Below, in pieces: positions 1 through 9,103 of a stretch of DNA of 43,561 bases (position 1 is the first letter of the stretch; each line of letters starts with the position of its first letter). This stretch comes from a bacterium. GTDB taxonomy: Bacteria; Zhuqueibacterota; QNDG01; JABMRT01. The notes under the pieces are model-generated. The model did not search any database and had not been told where the DNA came from. It saw nothing but the letters and a program-made list of their open reading frames with translations. The stretch is taken from contig DSAP01000024.1 of the NCBI GenBank assembly GCA_011046415.1, positions 1-43,561 of the forward strand, read 5' to 3'. Position numbers and translations under genes: made by a program.

Positions 1-52
1 AATCGATTCGAAGGGTCAGTGTTTATGTCCATGAAAACAGGAAAACAATCCC

Positions 53-1384
53 ATGCGATACTTCAACAACAAACAAAAGGACCTGGCCGGAAAAATAGAT
101 CATGACAGTGTCTGGAGAAACTGGAAAGACTGGAGATGGCAGAAAAAACACGCCATCAGTAATATCCGGGATTTTGAAAGGCTGACGGATATCCGTTTTG
201 CCGACAAAGAAAAAATCGCGCTGAATCAAACCGTCCAAAAGTTTCCGATTTCAATCACACCCTATTATCTCAGCCTGATCGATTTCAAGGATTATCAAAA
301 CGATCCGATATTTCTTCAGTGTTTCCCGACCCCCTCGGAACTGATCATGCAGACCTGTGAAATGAAGGATCCCCTGGCCGAAGAAAAGGACAGTCCGGCG
401 CCCCAGATCACGCACCGATATCCGGACCGCGTCCTTTTTCATGTCAGCAATGTCTGCGCCATGTATTGCCGCCACTGTACGCGCAAGAGAAAGGTCGGGG
501 ACGAAGATTATATCCCGGAAAAAATGACGTTGAAACAGGGGATCGACTATATCAAAAAGACACCTCAAGTCCGCGATGTGCTCCTTTCGGGCGGCGATCC
601 TTTCATGCTCGGCGATGCATATCTAGATTGGATTCTGACCGAACTCGAAAAAATTCCCCATCTCGAAATCATCCGAATCGGCACACGCATCCCGGTGGTC
701 CTGCCGTTTCGCGTCACCGACTCCCTGATCGAGATGCTCAAGTCACACCGTCCGGTCTGGGTCAACACCCAGTTCAATCATCCCCGCGAGATGACCGAAT
801 CCGCCAAGCTGGCCCTGTCGAAAATGGCGGATGCGGGCATCCCCCTCGGCAATCAAGCCGTCCTCCTGGCCGGCGTGAATGATTGCCCGCGGATCATGAA
901 GCGGTTGATGCACAAACTGGTCCAGAATCGGGTCCGGCCCTACTATTTATATCAATGCGATCTATCCGAGGGACTGTCGCATTTCAGAACGCCGGTGGGA
1001 AAGGGAATCGAAATCATCGAAAGCCTGATCGGTCACACGAGCGGTTTCGCCGTGCCCACCTATGTGATCGACGCACCCGGCGGGGGCGGCAAAATTCCCG
1101 TGATGCCCAATTATCTGATTTCTTGGTCCACCAACAAGGTGGTTCTCAGAAATTTCGAAGGGGTCATCACCACCTATAAGGAACCCGACGCGTATCAGCC
1201 GATTTTTTGTGACCGGAACTGCGAAGAGTGTACATTGCAGCTCAAACTGGATGAGGCCGAAGAGACGGTCGCGACCGGAATCGCACGCCTGCTCTCCGAT
1301 GCCGATGAAGCCGTCACGCTGGTTCCGAAAGACCTGGACCGCTTTGAAAGAAGGAATCGGCATCCGGCGGGAGAGGCCGAATGA
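53..1384 (+). CDS. ablA: Lysine 2,3-aminomutase (AblA/KamA-type radical SAM)
   Basis: Converts L-alpha-lysine to L-beta-lysine using S-adenosylmethionine, a [4Fe-4S] cluster and PLP. In the Abl pathway this is the first step to the compatible solute N-epsilon-acetyl-beta-lysine. Seen in the 443-residue product: the radical-SAM motif CAMYCRHC (Cys135, Cys139, Cys142), the PLP-lysine motif DAPGGGGK (Lys347), and candidate zinc cysteines at 278 (GVNDC) and 386/390/393 (CDRNCEEC). The length fits the family. The ATG at 53 is the first possible start, because an in-frame stop lies at 32-34, and it has an AGGAAA-like ribosome site just upstream. The stop overlaps the symporter start (ATGA). The ablB gene at the end of the operon supports the osmolyte role over lysine fermentation, since no kamD/kamE-type genes are seen. 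Regulation cannot be judged because the window begins 52 bases upstream. Confidence 0.95.
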   Translation: MRYFNNKQKDLAGKIDHDSVWRNWKDWRWQKKHAISNIRDFERLTDIRFADKEKIALNQTVQKFPISITPYYLSLIDFKDYQNDPIFLQCFPTPSELIMQTCEMKDPLAEEKDSPAPQITHRYPDRVLFHVSNVCAMYCRHCTRKRKVGDEDYIPEKMTLKQGIDYIKKTPQVRDVLLSGGDPFMLGDAYLDWILTELEKIPHLEIIRIGTRIPVVLPFRVTDSLIEMLKSHRPVWVNTQFNHPREMTESAKLALSKMADAGIPLGNQAVLLAGVNDCPRIMKRLMHKLVQNRVRPYYLYQCDLSEGLSHFRTPVGKGIEIIESLIGHTSGFAVPTYVIDAPGGGGKIPVMPNYLISWSTNKVVLRNFEGVITTYKEPDAYQPIFCDRNCEECTLQLKLDEAEETVATGIARLLSDADEAVTLVPKDLDRFERRNRHPAGEAE

Positions 1385-2802
1385 TCTGGCTCGATTATCT
1401 GATCTTCGGTCTGTATTTCGCGACCGTCCTGGGCATCGGTTTTTATTTTTTCCTGAAAAATACGGACCGCGACGATTACTTTGTCGGCAGCCGGAACATA
1501 ACCGCACCTTACGTAGGCATGTCCCTGGTCGCCACGGATGTGGGCGGCGGATTCTCGATCGGCCTGGGGGGGTTGGGCTTCCTGATCGGGCTATCCGGAA
1601 GCTGGCTTCTCTTTACCGGACTGGTGGGCGCCTGGCTGGTGGCCGTGGTGATGATCCCCCGTATCAAGAAACTGGGAGACACCCATCGATTCCTGACTTA
1701 TCCGGATTTCCTCCGCCTGCGGTACGGCAATACCGTGGCCCTCATCGCGGCGGTCATTTCAGGAATCGGTTATCTGGGATTTACCGGCGCACAAATCCTC
1801 GCCGGCGCCAAACTCGCGGCCGGAAGCATCTTCGCGGACTTTACCTTCATGGATCCGCTGCGGTTTTCTCTCTACGTCATGGCGACCGTGATTCTGCTCT
1901 ATACCGTGCTTGGAGGAATCAAGGCCGTGATCTATACGAATGCGGTTCAGTGGATCATCCTCCTGGGCGGCCTGCTCTGCTTCGGAATCCCCTTTGCGTT
2001 GCGGGAAACCGGCGGCTGGCATGCCCTGAAATCCAGCCTGCCACCGGCCCATTTTACGTTGACCAACGTGTCTTTCGTACAGGTGTTCAATTGGTTCATC
2101 ACCATCGTTCCGGTCTGGTTCGTGGCCATGACCTTGTATCAGCGCGTCTACGCATGCAAAAACACGCGTGAGGCGCGGAAAGCGTTTTTCATCGCCGGTG
2201 TGCTGGAATACCCGTTGATGGCCTTTATGGGCGTCTCGCTCGGGCTTCTGGCGCGTGCGGTCTTTCCCGGGGCGGAGGCGGAAATGGCCGTGCCCATGCT
2301 GCTACGGGAAGTCTTGCCGGTCGGGGTGACAGGGATCGTCCTGGCGGCCTATTTTTCGGCCGTCATGTCCACGGCGGACAGCTGCCTGATCGCCGCATCG
2401 GGAAATCTGGTAAACGATCTCGTGGAACGGATCGGTCGTATCATTTCGTCCCAGAAAACAGCCGTTCGCGTTTCCCAGATCAGCACATTGCTGATCGGCG
2501 GCCTGGCCCTGTTGATCGCCTCTGCCTTTGAATCCGTACTCGAAATCATTTTATATGCCTACGCGTTCATGGTTTCAGGCCTGCTGATCCCTACGCTGGG
2601 CGCCTATTTCTGGTCGAAAAGCCATCCGGCCGCGGCCCTGGCCGGCATGGTCGGCGGCGGCGGCCTGACCCTCATCCTGATCGTCCGACAGACACCGCTG
2701 TGGCTCGGGCTGGACGCGAGTCTTTTCGGCATTTGTTTTTCAGCACTTCTGTTTATCCCCATATCGCTATTGTTCCACCGGGAGGATCAGCATGCCGGAT
2801 AA
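1381..2802 (+). CDS. Sodium:solute symporter (SSS family) in the abl operon
   Basis: Inner-membrane Na+-coupled symporter of the SSS/SLC5 type, 473 residues with about 13 hydrophobic segments. The stretch [19 protein letters not shown] is a typical SSS motif and contributes Ser/Thr residues of the second sodium site in known members. The N-terminal region with [12 protein letters not shown] is also family-like. It overlaps ablA by four bases (ATGA), and ablB begins inside its last codons, so the three genes are very likely co-translated. The substrate cannot be read from sequence. The context suggests lysine, beta-lysine or another compatible solute such as proline or betaine, which is inference. 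A symporter between ablA and ablB would let the cell pair osmolyte synthesis with uptake of the precursor or solute. Confidence 0.88.
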   Translation: MIWLDYLIFGLYFATVLGIGFYFFLKNTDRDDYFVGSRNITAPYVGMSLVATDVGGGFSIGLGGLGFLIGLSGSWLLFTGLVGAWLVAVVMIPRIKKLGDTHRFLTYPDFLRLRYGNTVALIAAVISGIGYLGFTGAQILAGAKLAAGSIFADFTFMDPLRFSLYVMATVILLYTVLGGIKAVIYTNAVQWIILLGGLLCFGIPFALRETGGWHALKSSLPPAHFTLTNVSFVQVFNWFITIVPVWFVAMTLYQRVYACKNTREARKAFFIAGVLEYPLMAFMGVSLGLLARAVFPGAEAEMAVPMLLREVLPVGVTGIVLAAYFSAVMSTADSCLIAASGNLVNDLVERIGRIISSQKTAVRVSQISTLLIGGLALLIASAFESVLEIILYAYAFMVSGLLIPTLGAYFWSKSHPAAALAGMVGGGGLTLILIVRQTPLWLGLDASLFGICFSALLFIPISLLFHREDQHAG

Positions 2803-3634
2803 ACTGGAGAAAATCGGACATTCCCTCGTTCAGCACGGCGATGAAAACCGGCGCGTGTATTTGATCAAACTGGACGAACGGGATATGGACAGGATCATTC
2901 CTCATATTGAACGGCTGGCACGGGAAAATCGGTATGAAAAAATCCTGTGTAAAGTCCCGGAATGGGGGCGGGAACGGTTCAAGAAGGGGCATTTCCAGTT
3001 GAGGGCCACGATCCCGGGGTTTTATCAGGGAAAGGAACCCGTCTATTTCATGGTGAAATTTCCTGCGCCGAGACGCATGCGCCTGACCGATGAACACAGG
3101 CGCAAAATCCAATTCAATCTGGACCTGGCGAAATCCAAAGCTTCCGATACGGCGGTGTCTGAAATTCCCTCCCATTGCACCATACGCCGGTTGAAGGTGT
3201 CGGACGCGGATTCCTTGGCCCGCCTGTATGACCGCGTGTATGATTCTTATCCGTTTCCGATCACGGAACCCGCGTATCTCAGAAAGACCATGAAAACACA
3301 TGTTGACTATTTTGGAATCTTCCTCAAGACGGCGTTGATCGCGGCCGCATCCGGAGAGAAAGATCTGGAAGCCGCGAATGCGGAGATGACGGATTTCGCC
3401 ACCCTGCCCGATTATCGGGGAAAGGGTCTCGCCACGGCCTTGTTATGCCGAATGGAAAGCGAGATGAAGAGGCGGAAAATCAGGACGCTTTATACCATCG
3501 CGCGGGCTTTGTCGCCGGGCATGAATATCACGTTCGCACGCTGCGGTTATCACTTTTCCGGCACCCTGATCAACAACACGCAGATCGCCGGGCAAATCGA
3601 ATCCATGAATGTGTGGTACAAACAGATCGGATAG
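2792..3634 (+). CDS. ablB: Beta-lysine N-acetyltransferase
   Basis: Predicted to transfer acetyl from acetyl-CoA to the epsilon-amino group of beta-lysine, giving the osmolyte N-epsilon-acetyl-beta-lysine. The 280-residue protein has an AblB-type N-terminal domain (about residues 1-125) followed by a GNAT fold. The acetyl-CoA loop is visible as DYRGKGLATALL around residues 207-218. The region NITFARCGYHFSGTLINN near the C terminus is typical of AblB. The start overlaps the end of the symporter gene by 11 bases, and AGGATC just upstream can serve as the ribosome site. Its position behind ablA is the strongest support for the specific function, because GNAT domains alone do not reveal the substrate. 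Confidence 0.92.
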   Translation: MPDKLEKIGHSLVQHGDENRRVYLIKLDERDMDRIIPHIERLARENRYEKILCKVPEWGRERFKKGHFQLRATIPGFYQGKEPVYFMVKFPAPRRMRLTDEHRRKIQFNLDLAKSKASDTAVSEIPSHCTIRRLKVSDADSLARLYDRVYDSYPFPITEPAYLRKTMKTHVDYFGIFLKTALIAAASGEKDLEAANAEMTDFATLPDYRGKGLATALLCRMESEMKRRKIRTLYTIARALSPGMNITFARCGYHFSGTLINNTQIAGQIESMNVWYKQIG

Positions 3635-4123
3635 CCGGACACGCCCTAGACCTTATCTTCCGACATTTACACTTCTGAAGAAACGCCATGGATCGCCCGG
3701 GAAGGACATTCATTGTATGAGGGTGATATGACTGCGCAGATGGCCGGACCCTAAAAAAACCCTGCACCCCGGTTCGGTAATAAAGAACCGTGTCAGACAC
3801 GGTGGGTGCTCTCCTGACCGTTTTTTACGTCCACGCTACGGAGGCATGTAATACGCGTTCAGAGTCGGGCTCCCATGAAAAGAGTGTTGGCTCTTTATAT
3901 GTGTCCGATTCCCGGGGCAGCAGGGAATAATCTGTTGCCGACAGGTTTAATTTGAAAAATTCGGCTGTCAAAGTCAAGTAGAATTTCGTACATTGGGGTG
4001 GAGATGAAGAGCATCCCCCGGAACGGATCGATAATCAAACGGTTTACATACCGGGTCCGCCGTACGGCGTTCCCGGTGCGGGACGATCCATTCAGGGCAG
4101 AATCAAATAAGGATACCACGATA
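3635..4123. other. Gene-free intergenic region with compound palindrome
   Basis: No convincing gene is seen between ablB and the nfeD start. An upstream in-frame extension of nfeD exists from 3998, but its roughly 42 residues are basic, non-hydrophobic and unlike the family, so I treat this part as leader. The region holds a compact cluster of inverted repeats at 3764-3809 (listed separately). The AT-rich part around 3930-3970 could carry the nfeD promoter, but no clear -35/-10 pair stands out. No tRNA-like or riboswitch-like fold was recognised. Confidence 0.6.
3764..3809. repeat. REP-like compound palindrome
   Basis: Three nested or competing inverted repeats occupy 46 bases. GCACCC (3764-3769) pairs with GGGTGC (3804-3809). 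CGGTTC (3770-3775) pairs with GAACCG (3785-3790). ACCGTGTC (3787-3794) pairs with GACACGGT (3796-3803). The last two share the ACCG bases, so they cannot form together. There is no T-tract directly after, so it is not a simple terminator. It resembles dispersed extragenic palindromes, but no second copy was noticed in this window. Confidence 0.5.
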
Positions 4124-5380
4124 ATGAAGCGATTCTTGATTTTCTGTCTGTTTGCGGCATCCCTGTCCGCGAGACACGTGGACTGGATCACGATTGACGG
4201 GGCGATCACGCCGGTGACGGCGCGCTTCATAGACAGCGCTGTGGCCCGGGCAGAAAACGAAGGTGCCGACTGTCTCGTGATCGAAATCGATACGCCGGGT
4301 GGACTCATGCAGGCCACGCTTGAAATCGACAAGCGACTCCTGGCCGCGAAGGTGCCTGTCGTTGTTTATGTGGCTCCGAGCGGCGGCCGGGCCGCATCGG
4401 CGGGCGTCTTTATCACCTATGCCGCGCATCTGGCAGCCATGGCCCCGAGCACCAACATCGGATCCGCCCACCCTGTCTCGATGATGGGCAGGGATTCCTC
4501 TAAAGTCATGATGGACAAGGTCGTCAACGACGCGGTGGCGCATATCCGGGGACTGGCCGAAAAGCGGGGCCGGAATGCGGATTGGGCCGAGGCCGCCATC
4601 CGGACCAGCGTGAACATCACCGAGAAGGAGGCGCTCGAAACAGGCGTGATCGACCTGATCGCCAAAGATCCGGTGGATTTGCTCGACCTGCTCGACGGCC
4701 GGACCGTCCAAATCGACGATCGGGCGGAAGTCACCCTTCGCACCCGATCCGCGCAGATCCGGCAACGCGAAATGGACTGGCGGCATCAGATCCTGAATAA
4801 AATCGCGGACCCCAATATCGCCTATTTCCTTCTTCTCCTCGCCGCGCTGGGCATCTATTTCGAATTCTCCAATCCCGGATCCATCCTGCCGGGGACGGTC
4901 GGCGTGATCTGCGCCGTGCTCTTCCTCTTCGCCTCGCAGATTCTCTCCATCAACGCGGCCGGCGTCGTCCTGATCGTCCTCGCGATCGTGTTTTTCATCA
5001 TCGAGATCTATACACCGACATTCGGCATTCTCACAGCGGGAGGCATCTTGGCTTTCATCACGGGATCACTCATGCTCTTCAGGGCACCGGAGGTCCGGGT
5101 TTCGCTCTCGGTCCTGATACCGGCGATGGTCGTGTTCCTGGCGTTTGTCCTGACCGCGCTGTACCTTGCCGTGCGCACGCGGCTCACGAAGCCGACGACC
5201 GGCAAACAGGGACTGATCGGAAAACAGGGCACGGCCCTGTCCCCTATCCGTCCGGAGGGACAGGTCTCCGTTCACGGCGAGGTCTGGTGGGCGGAGAGCA
5301 CCGAACCGATCCGGAAGGGAGAGAAAGTGGAGGTGACCGGCCTCGAAGGACTGAAACTCTTTGTCCGGAAAGTCCGGTAA
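4124..5380 (+). CDS. NfeD family membrane serine protease (long form)
   Basis: Membrane-bound ClpP-like serine protease of the long NfeD class (NfeD1b, STOPP/1510-N type), known to cleave the hydrophobic C terminus of partner stomatins. The 418-residue product shows a signal peptide (about 1-17), a ClpP-like domain (about 20-185) with nucleophile Ser92 in the motif RAASAG, and Lys132 in the position of the catalytic lysine of the Ser-Lys dyad. About four to five membrane segments follow (230-350), then a C-terminal OB-fold (about 360-418). I chose the ATG at 4124, preceded by AAGGA, because it begins a good signal peptide; a longer start at 3998 adds an unlikely basic leader. The slipin gene follows 37 bases downstream, the classic NfeD-stomatin pairing. 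Confidence 0.92.
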   Translation: MKRFLIFCLFAASLSARHVDWITIDGAITPVTARFIDSAVARAENEGADCLVIEIDTPGGLMQATLEIDKRLLAAKVPVVVYVAPSGGRAASAGVFITYAAHLAAMAPSTNIGSAHPVSMMGRDSSKVMMDKVVNDAVAHIRGLAEKRGRNADWAEAAIRTSVNITEKEALETGVIDLIAKDPVDLLDLLDGRTVQIDDRAEVTLRTRSAQIRQREMDWRHQILNKIADPNIAYFLLLLAALGIYFEFSNPGSILPGTVGVICAVLFLFASQILSINAAGVVLIVLAIVFFIIEIYTPTFGILTAGGILAFITGSLMLFRAPEVRVSLSVLIPAMVVFLAFVLTALYLAVRTRLTKPTTGKQGLIGKQGTALSPIRPEGQVSVHGEVWWAESTEPIRKGEKVEVTGLEGLKLFVRKVR

Positions 5381-5417
5381 ATCTAATTCATCAGATTCAT
5401 CAGACAGGAGGTAGCAA

Positions 5418-6170
5418 ATGATATCGATGCAGCTCTGGTTTGTGGGGGTAATCGTCCTCTTTATCCTGCTCAATGCCGTCAAGGTCCTTCGCGAATATGA
5501 ACGCGGCGTGGTCTTCAGGCTGGGACGGCTGGTCGGCGACCGGGGTCCCGGGCTGATTCTCCTGATTCCCGGCATCGAGCGGATGGTGAAAGTCAGCCTG
5601 CGCACCGTCACGATGGATGTGCCGCCCCAGGATGTGATCACGAAAGACAATGTCTCGGTCAAGGTGAACGCGGTGGTGTATTTACGCGTAGTTGATTCGT
5701 CTCGCGCCGTGGTCGAGGTCGAGGATTTTCTGTATGCGACCTCGCAGTTGTCCCAGACGACCCTGCGGTCGATACTCGGCCAGTTCGAGCTGGACGAACT
5801 CCTTTCCGAACGCGATTCCATCAACGAGAAACTCCAGATCATCCTGGACAAGCACACCGACCCCTGGGGCATCAAGGTGGCGCTGGTCGAGGTGAAACAT
5901 ATCGACCTGCCCGAAGAGATGAAACGCGCCATCGCCAAGCAGGCCGAGGCGGAGCGCGAACGGCGCGCCAAGATCATCCACGCCGAGGGCGAGATGCAGG
6001 CATCCGAAAAACTGGCCGCCGCGGCCAAGAATCTGGGAAAGGAGCCCAACGCGATCCAGTTGCGGTACCTGCAAACCCTCGTCGAGGTAGCGACGGAGAA
6101 CAACTCGACGACGATCTTTCCCGTCCCGATCGATCTGCTCAAACCGTTCCTGGATAAAAAGCTATCGTGA
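5418..6170 (+). CDS. Slipin (stomatin/SPFH-domain membrane protein)
   Basis: Stomatin-type scaffold protein expected to oligomerise in membrane microdomains. The 250-residue protein has one N-terminal hydrophobic hairpin (about residues 5-22), then the SPFH/PHB domain (about 24-190) with the typical [12 protein letters not shown] start, and an alanine/glutamate-rich coiled coil ([19 protein letters not shown]). The C-terminal tail ends in hydrophobic [11 protein letters not shown], the kind of tail that partner NfeD proteases cut in archaeal homologues. A strong AGGAGGT ribosome site lies seven bases before the ATG. The gene follows the long nfeD directly, and the two very likely form one membrane protease-scaffold module. 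A second SPFH-NfeD pair occurs at 15476-16884. Confidence 0.93.
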   Translation: MISMQLWFVGVIVLFILLNAVKVLREYERGVVFRLGRLVGDRGPGLILLIPGIERMVKVSLRTVTMDVPPQDVITKDNVSVKVNAVVYLRVVDSSRAVVEVEDFLYATSQLSQTTLRSILGQFELDELLSERDSINEKLQIILDKHTDPWGIKVALVEVKHIDLPEEMKRAIAKQAEAERERRAKIIHAEGEMQASEKLAAAAKNLGKEPNAIQLRYLQTLVEVATENNSTTIFPVPIDLLKPFLDKKLS

Positions 6171-6186
6171 CGGCGCCCTGAATTTT

Positions 6187-6211
6187 CCTCCCCCGGTTCG
6201 GCCGGGGGAGG
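6187..6211 (+). other. Strong GC stem-loop after slipin gene
   Basis: A perfect ten-pair stem, CCTCCCCCGG with CCGGGGGAGG, encloses the loop TTCGG at 6197-6201. It lies 16 bases after the slipin stop. There is no T-run behind it on either strand, so it is more likely an mRNA 3'-end stabiliser or a non-canonical terminator than a standard intrinsic terminator. Confidence 0.55.
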
Positions 6212-6256
6212 CTGCATGATGAAGACACACAGAATCGATTCTCCGGAGGTTTTTCT

Positions 6257-6628
6257 ATGGCCCGTTGGAACCGCGTCCGCTCTTCGCTGGAATGGAGCAC
6301 TTTTTTCGGCGTATGCACCTGGCTTCTGGCATCCGGGATCACGAATACGATGACCGGTGCGAATGTATGGCTCCTCGTGCTGTCGCGTACACTTATGGGG
6401 CTTTTACTCGGACTCTGGAAGCGGGGGATCGCCTGGTGGGCGCGCGGACTGATCGTCGGATTCGGGGTGAATCTCCCCGCGGGCCTGGTGGTCAACCGGT
6501 GGACCGATTTCGGGGGCGGTCTCGGATTCGGATTCATGATGGCGACCGGCCTGGTCTCCGGCGTCCTGACCGAGGCGGCGGTTCGGCATCGTGAAAAGGA
6601 AATGGCCGCGGCCCGGGAGAATTCCTAA
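6257..6628 (+). CDS. Small membrane protein, unknown function
   Basis: A 123-residue protein with about three predicted membrane helices (roughly residues 12-30, 32-50 and 60-105, the last part very glycine-rich: FGGGLGFGFMMATGLVSGV). I do not recognise a named family. CGGAGG lies just before the ATG, a good ribosome site. The 3' end overlaps the next reading frame by 38 bases, and that in turn overlaps the FMN-binding lipoprotein gene, so the three are probably one transcript. No catalytic motif is visible. Confidence 0.7.
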   Translation: MARWNRVRSSLEWSTFFGVCTWLLASGITNTMTGANVWLLVLSRTLMGLLLGLWKRGIAWWARGLIVGFGVNLPAGLVVNRWTDFGGGLGFGFMMATGLVSGVLTEAAVRHREKEMAAARENS

Positions 6629-6962
6629 AGTCGGCGGCTATCAGATCACGCTTCCGGATCTGAACGTGATTCTCCGTAAACTCAACGGAAGACTCTTCCC
6701 GTTCGGGATTTTCCGCCTCCTCTTCGGATTGAGACGCATCCGCCAGTACCGGGTCTGGGGGATGGGCGTGATTCCCGAATTCCAGCGCCGGGCCATCGAC
6801 ACCCTGTTTTACCGCGAGATGTACCGCGTGCTCCGGAGCCGGGCGCCGGTGAAGCTGGAGGAGAACTGGGTGCTCGAAGACAACAGGGCGATGCACAATC
6901 CCATCATGAAGCTGGGATTCGGGCACGTGAAGACGTACCGCGTCTATGAGGGGGAGATATGA
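6591..6962 (+). pseudogene. C-terminal fragment of a GNAT-like (YghO-type) protein
   Basis: The 123-residue frame, with possible start GTG, matches by eye only the last third of a roughly 370-residue family of GNAT-like proteins (YghO-type). The recognisable parts are LNGRLFPFG, GVIPEFQRRAIDTLFY and ENWVLEDNRAMHNPIMKLG, followed by a TYRVYE end. The N-terminal two thirds is missing, and sequence just upstream belongs to the small membrane protein in another frame. It still has an open frame that overlaps the previous gene and shares ATGA with the next one, so it may be translated. It is either a decayed remnant left by deletion or a kept half-protein. No clear ribosome site precedes the GTG. 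Confidence 0.6.
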
Positions 6963-7303
6963 CACGAATCTCCGTTTCCCTTCTTTTTTTCCTGATGATT
7001 CTTCTGGGAGGATGCGCCGCCACGCGTCCCTTTCCCACCGAATACAAACCGGGTGAATATATCGGAGAACAGGGCGGGTGGCCGGGCATGACGGTGAGGG
7101 TGACGATCCGGGAAGGCCGGATTCAGGAGGTCCGGATCCTCCGGTCCGACGGCACGCCGTCCTATACGGAAGAGATCGGCGCCGTGCTCCCCGGCCGCGT
7201 GGTCCGGGCCAATTCGCCGGAGGTGGACGGCGTCTCCGGCGCGACGCTCAGCGGCGACGCGTTTCTCGCCGCGGTGCGGGATGCGCTTGAGAAGGCGCGG
7301 TGA
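6959..7303 (+). CDS. FMN-binding domain lipoprotein
   Basis: A 114-residue lipoprotein consisting of a signal peptide with lipobox LGGC (Cys19) and a single FMN_bind domain. The motif DGVSGATLSG around residues 90-99 matches the flavinylation signal of NqrC/RnfG-type proteins, in which ApbE (Ftp) links FMN to the last Thr of SGAT, here Thr96. It is therefore probably a periplasmic or outer-membrane-facing covalent flavoprotein taking part in electron transfer. The gene starts inside the stop of the preceding frame (ATGA). No apbE is visible in the window. A reductase pair follows (aldo/keto reductase, flavin reductase-like), but in the cytoplasm, so a direct link is unproven. Confidence 0.85.
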   Translation: MTRISVSLLFFLMILLGGCAATRPFPTEYKPGEYIGEQGGWPGMTVRVTIREGRIQEVRILRSDGTPSYTEEIGAVLPGRVVRANSPEVDGVSGATLSGDAFLAAVRDALEKAR

Positions 7304-7467
7304 CGGGGCCGGGATATGGAGAACGATGGGCAGAGGAATTCCAATCCCGTCCCGACAAAACGCTTGACCATGGCTTCTTCAAGGACTAAATTGCTGTCGA
7401 GGTTCATTGGTAATCGACACAAGTCGATATCGGGTAGAATCGGAACCCTTTGATCATAGGACACCCC

Positions 7468-8448
7468 ATGAAACGCCAATTGGGTCGATCCGGCATCGAG
7501 GTGAGCGCGCTGGGCATGGGCTGCTGGGCGATCGGCGGTCCGTTTTGGGAGGGCGGGACGCCGCTCGGCTGGGGTGAAGTGGATGACGACGAGTCCATCC
7601 GCGCGATACACGCCGCGCTCGATTCGGGCGTCAATTTCTTCGACACGGCCAACGTGTACGGCGCTGGACACAGCGAGCGGGTGCTCGGACGCGCGCTCGC
7701 CGGACGCCGTCAGAACGCGGTGATCGCCACCAAATTCAACGCGGTGTTCGACGAGACCACGCGACAGGTGACCGGTTCCGACGCCTCGGCCGAAGGCATC
7801 CGCAGGGCGTGCGAGGCCTCCCTCCGCCGCCTCGAGACGGATTATATCGACCTGTACCAGTTCCACGACAACGGATTCCCCGCAGAAAAAGCCGCACCCG
7901 TCCGCGACACGCTGGAAGACCTGGTGAGGGAAGGCAGAATCCGCGCGTACGGCTGGAGCACGGACTTCCCGGATCGTGCGGAAGTCTTCGCCCGGGGAGA
8001 GCACTGCACCGCCATCCAGTTGCAGCTCAATGTGCTGGACGACAATCCCGAGATGATCGCCCTGTGCGAGAAGTACAACCTGGCCGCGATCAACCGGGGC
8101 CCGCTCGCGATGGGGCTCCTGACCGGAAAATATTCCGCGGCGACGCAAGTGTCCGCCGAGGATGTCCGGGGTGAAAAAAGTCCCGGATGGATGAAGTACT
8201 TTACGGACGGGAAACCCAGTCCCGAATGGCTGGCCATGCGCATGGCCGTCCGGGAAACCCTCACCGCGGGCGGCAGGACCGTGGCGCAGGGCGCGCTCGC
8301 CTGGCTGTGGGCGCGCAGCCCCCAGACCCTGCCCATCCCGGGTTTTCGGACCGTCAGGCAGGTGGAAGAGAACGTCCGCGCCTTGGCATTCGGCCCGCTG
8401 ACGCCGGAACAGATGCGGGAAATCGCCGGCATATTGGACAGAACCTGA
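7468..8448 (+). CDS. Aldo/keto reductase
   Basis: NAD(P)H-dependent cytoplasmic oxidoreductase of the AKR TIM-barrel family, 326 residues. The catalytic tetrad is visible: Asp59 (FFDTA), Tyr64 (NVYG), Lys89 (ATKF) and His133 (QFHD). The C-terminal part has the cofactor-binding element IPGFRTVRQVEENVRA. The ATG at 7468 is preceded by AGGA with five bases of spacing and begins the usual MKRQLGRSGIEVSALGMG sequence; an upstream TTG at 7450 is less likely. The substrate is unknown. The closest style is the YajO/general stress protein 69-like subgroup of AKRs acting on small aldehydes or sugars. A flavin reductase-like gene follows after 58 bases on the same strand. Confidence 0.93.
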   Translation: MKRQLGRSGIEVSALGMGCWAIGGPFWEGGTPLGWGEVDDDESIRAIHAALDSGVNFFDTANVYGAGHSERVLGRALAGRRQNAVIATKFNAVFDETTRQVTGSDASAEGIRRACEASLRRLETDYIDLYQFHDNGFPAEKAAPVRDTLEDLVREGRIRAYGWSTDFPDRAEVFARGEHCTAIQLQLNVLDDNPEMIALCEKYNLAAINRGPLAMGLLTGKYSAATQVSAEDVRGEKSPGWMKYFTDGKPSPEWLAMRMAVRETLTAGGRTVAQGALAWLWARSPQTLPIPGFRTVRQVEENVRALAFGPLTPEQMREIAGILDRT

Positions 8449-8506
8449 CCCGTCCTTCTTGAGAATCGATACGCACATACACCATGGGGAATAAAAGGGT
8501 TACACG

Positions 8507-9103
8507 ATGATGATCGACTTCAATACACTGGATGACCGGCATGCGCATGACCTGCTGACGAGCGCCATCATCCCGCGTCCGATCGCCTGGGTGACCACCG
8601 TAAACCTCAAAGGCGAACACAATCTCGCGCCGTTCAGTTTTTTCACCGGGATCACCTGGCGGCCGCCCGCGATCGCCGTCTCGATCGTCAACCGCGGCGA
8701 CGGGAGCGAGAAGGATTCCCTGCGCAACATCCGCGAAACGCGCGAATTTGTCGTGAATTCCGTTTCCGTCGAACACGGTAAGCGGATGACCGGGACCGCG
8801 GAAGCGCTCCCCCCCGGCACGGATGAAGCATATCGCGGCGGGATAGAGACGATCCCTTCCAGCCGGACCCGACCCCGCCGCGTGAAGGACGCCCGGATCG
8901 CCTTCGAGTGCGGCGTACGGGATATCGTGACCGTCGGAGAGGGGCCGTCCGCCGGGAATCTGGTCATCGGATCGGTTCTGGTGATGCATGTCGACCGGGA
9001 AATCCTCATCGACGGCCGGGAGATTTCCTGGCTCGGACTGGACAGTCTCGGCCGTCTCAGCGGAAACCGGTTTTGCGCCGTCCGTTCCGTGATCGAGATC
9101 TGA
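8507..9103 (+). CDS. Flavin reductase-like (FMN-binding split-barrel) protein
   Basis: A 198-residue protein with the flavin reductase-like split-barrel fold. The N-terminal motif RPIAWVTT and the following APFSFFTGITWRPPAIAVS are typical of this family, which binds FMN and uses NAD(P)H or passes electrons to partners. Residues HVDREILIDGREI near 160-172 are a common C-terminal element. ATG codons at 8507 and 8510 are both possible; AAAAGGG lies upstream. Its partner is not evident. The neighbouring aldo/keto reductase and the FMN-bind lipoprotein make a small redox group, but a shared pathway is inference. Confidence 0.88.
   Translation: MMIDFNTLDDRHAHDLLTSAIIPRPIAWVTTVNLKGEHNLAPFSFFTGITWRPPAIAVSIVNRGDGSEKDSLRNIRETREFVVNSVSVEHGKRMTGTAEALPPGTDEAYRGGIETIPSSRTRPRRVKDARIAFECGVRDIVTVGEGPSAGNLVIGSVLVMHVDREILIDGREISWLGLDSLGRLSGNRFCAVRSVIEI

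Noticed and set aside
53-1384. Lysine fermentation gene (kamA in a catabolic cluster)
   Set aside because: No kamB-E or downstream fermentation genes follow; ablB does, so the osmolyte pathway is preferred.
3998-4123. N-terminal extension of the long NfeD gene
   Set aside because: The 42 extra residues are basic and lack family similarity; the ATG at 4124 starts a proper signal peptide with a ribosome site.
7162-8478. Minus-strand open frame opposite the aldo/keto reductase
   Set aside because: Shadow frame without domains; the reductase tetrad is intact on the plus strand.
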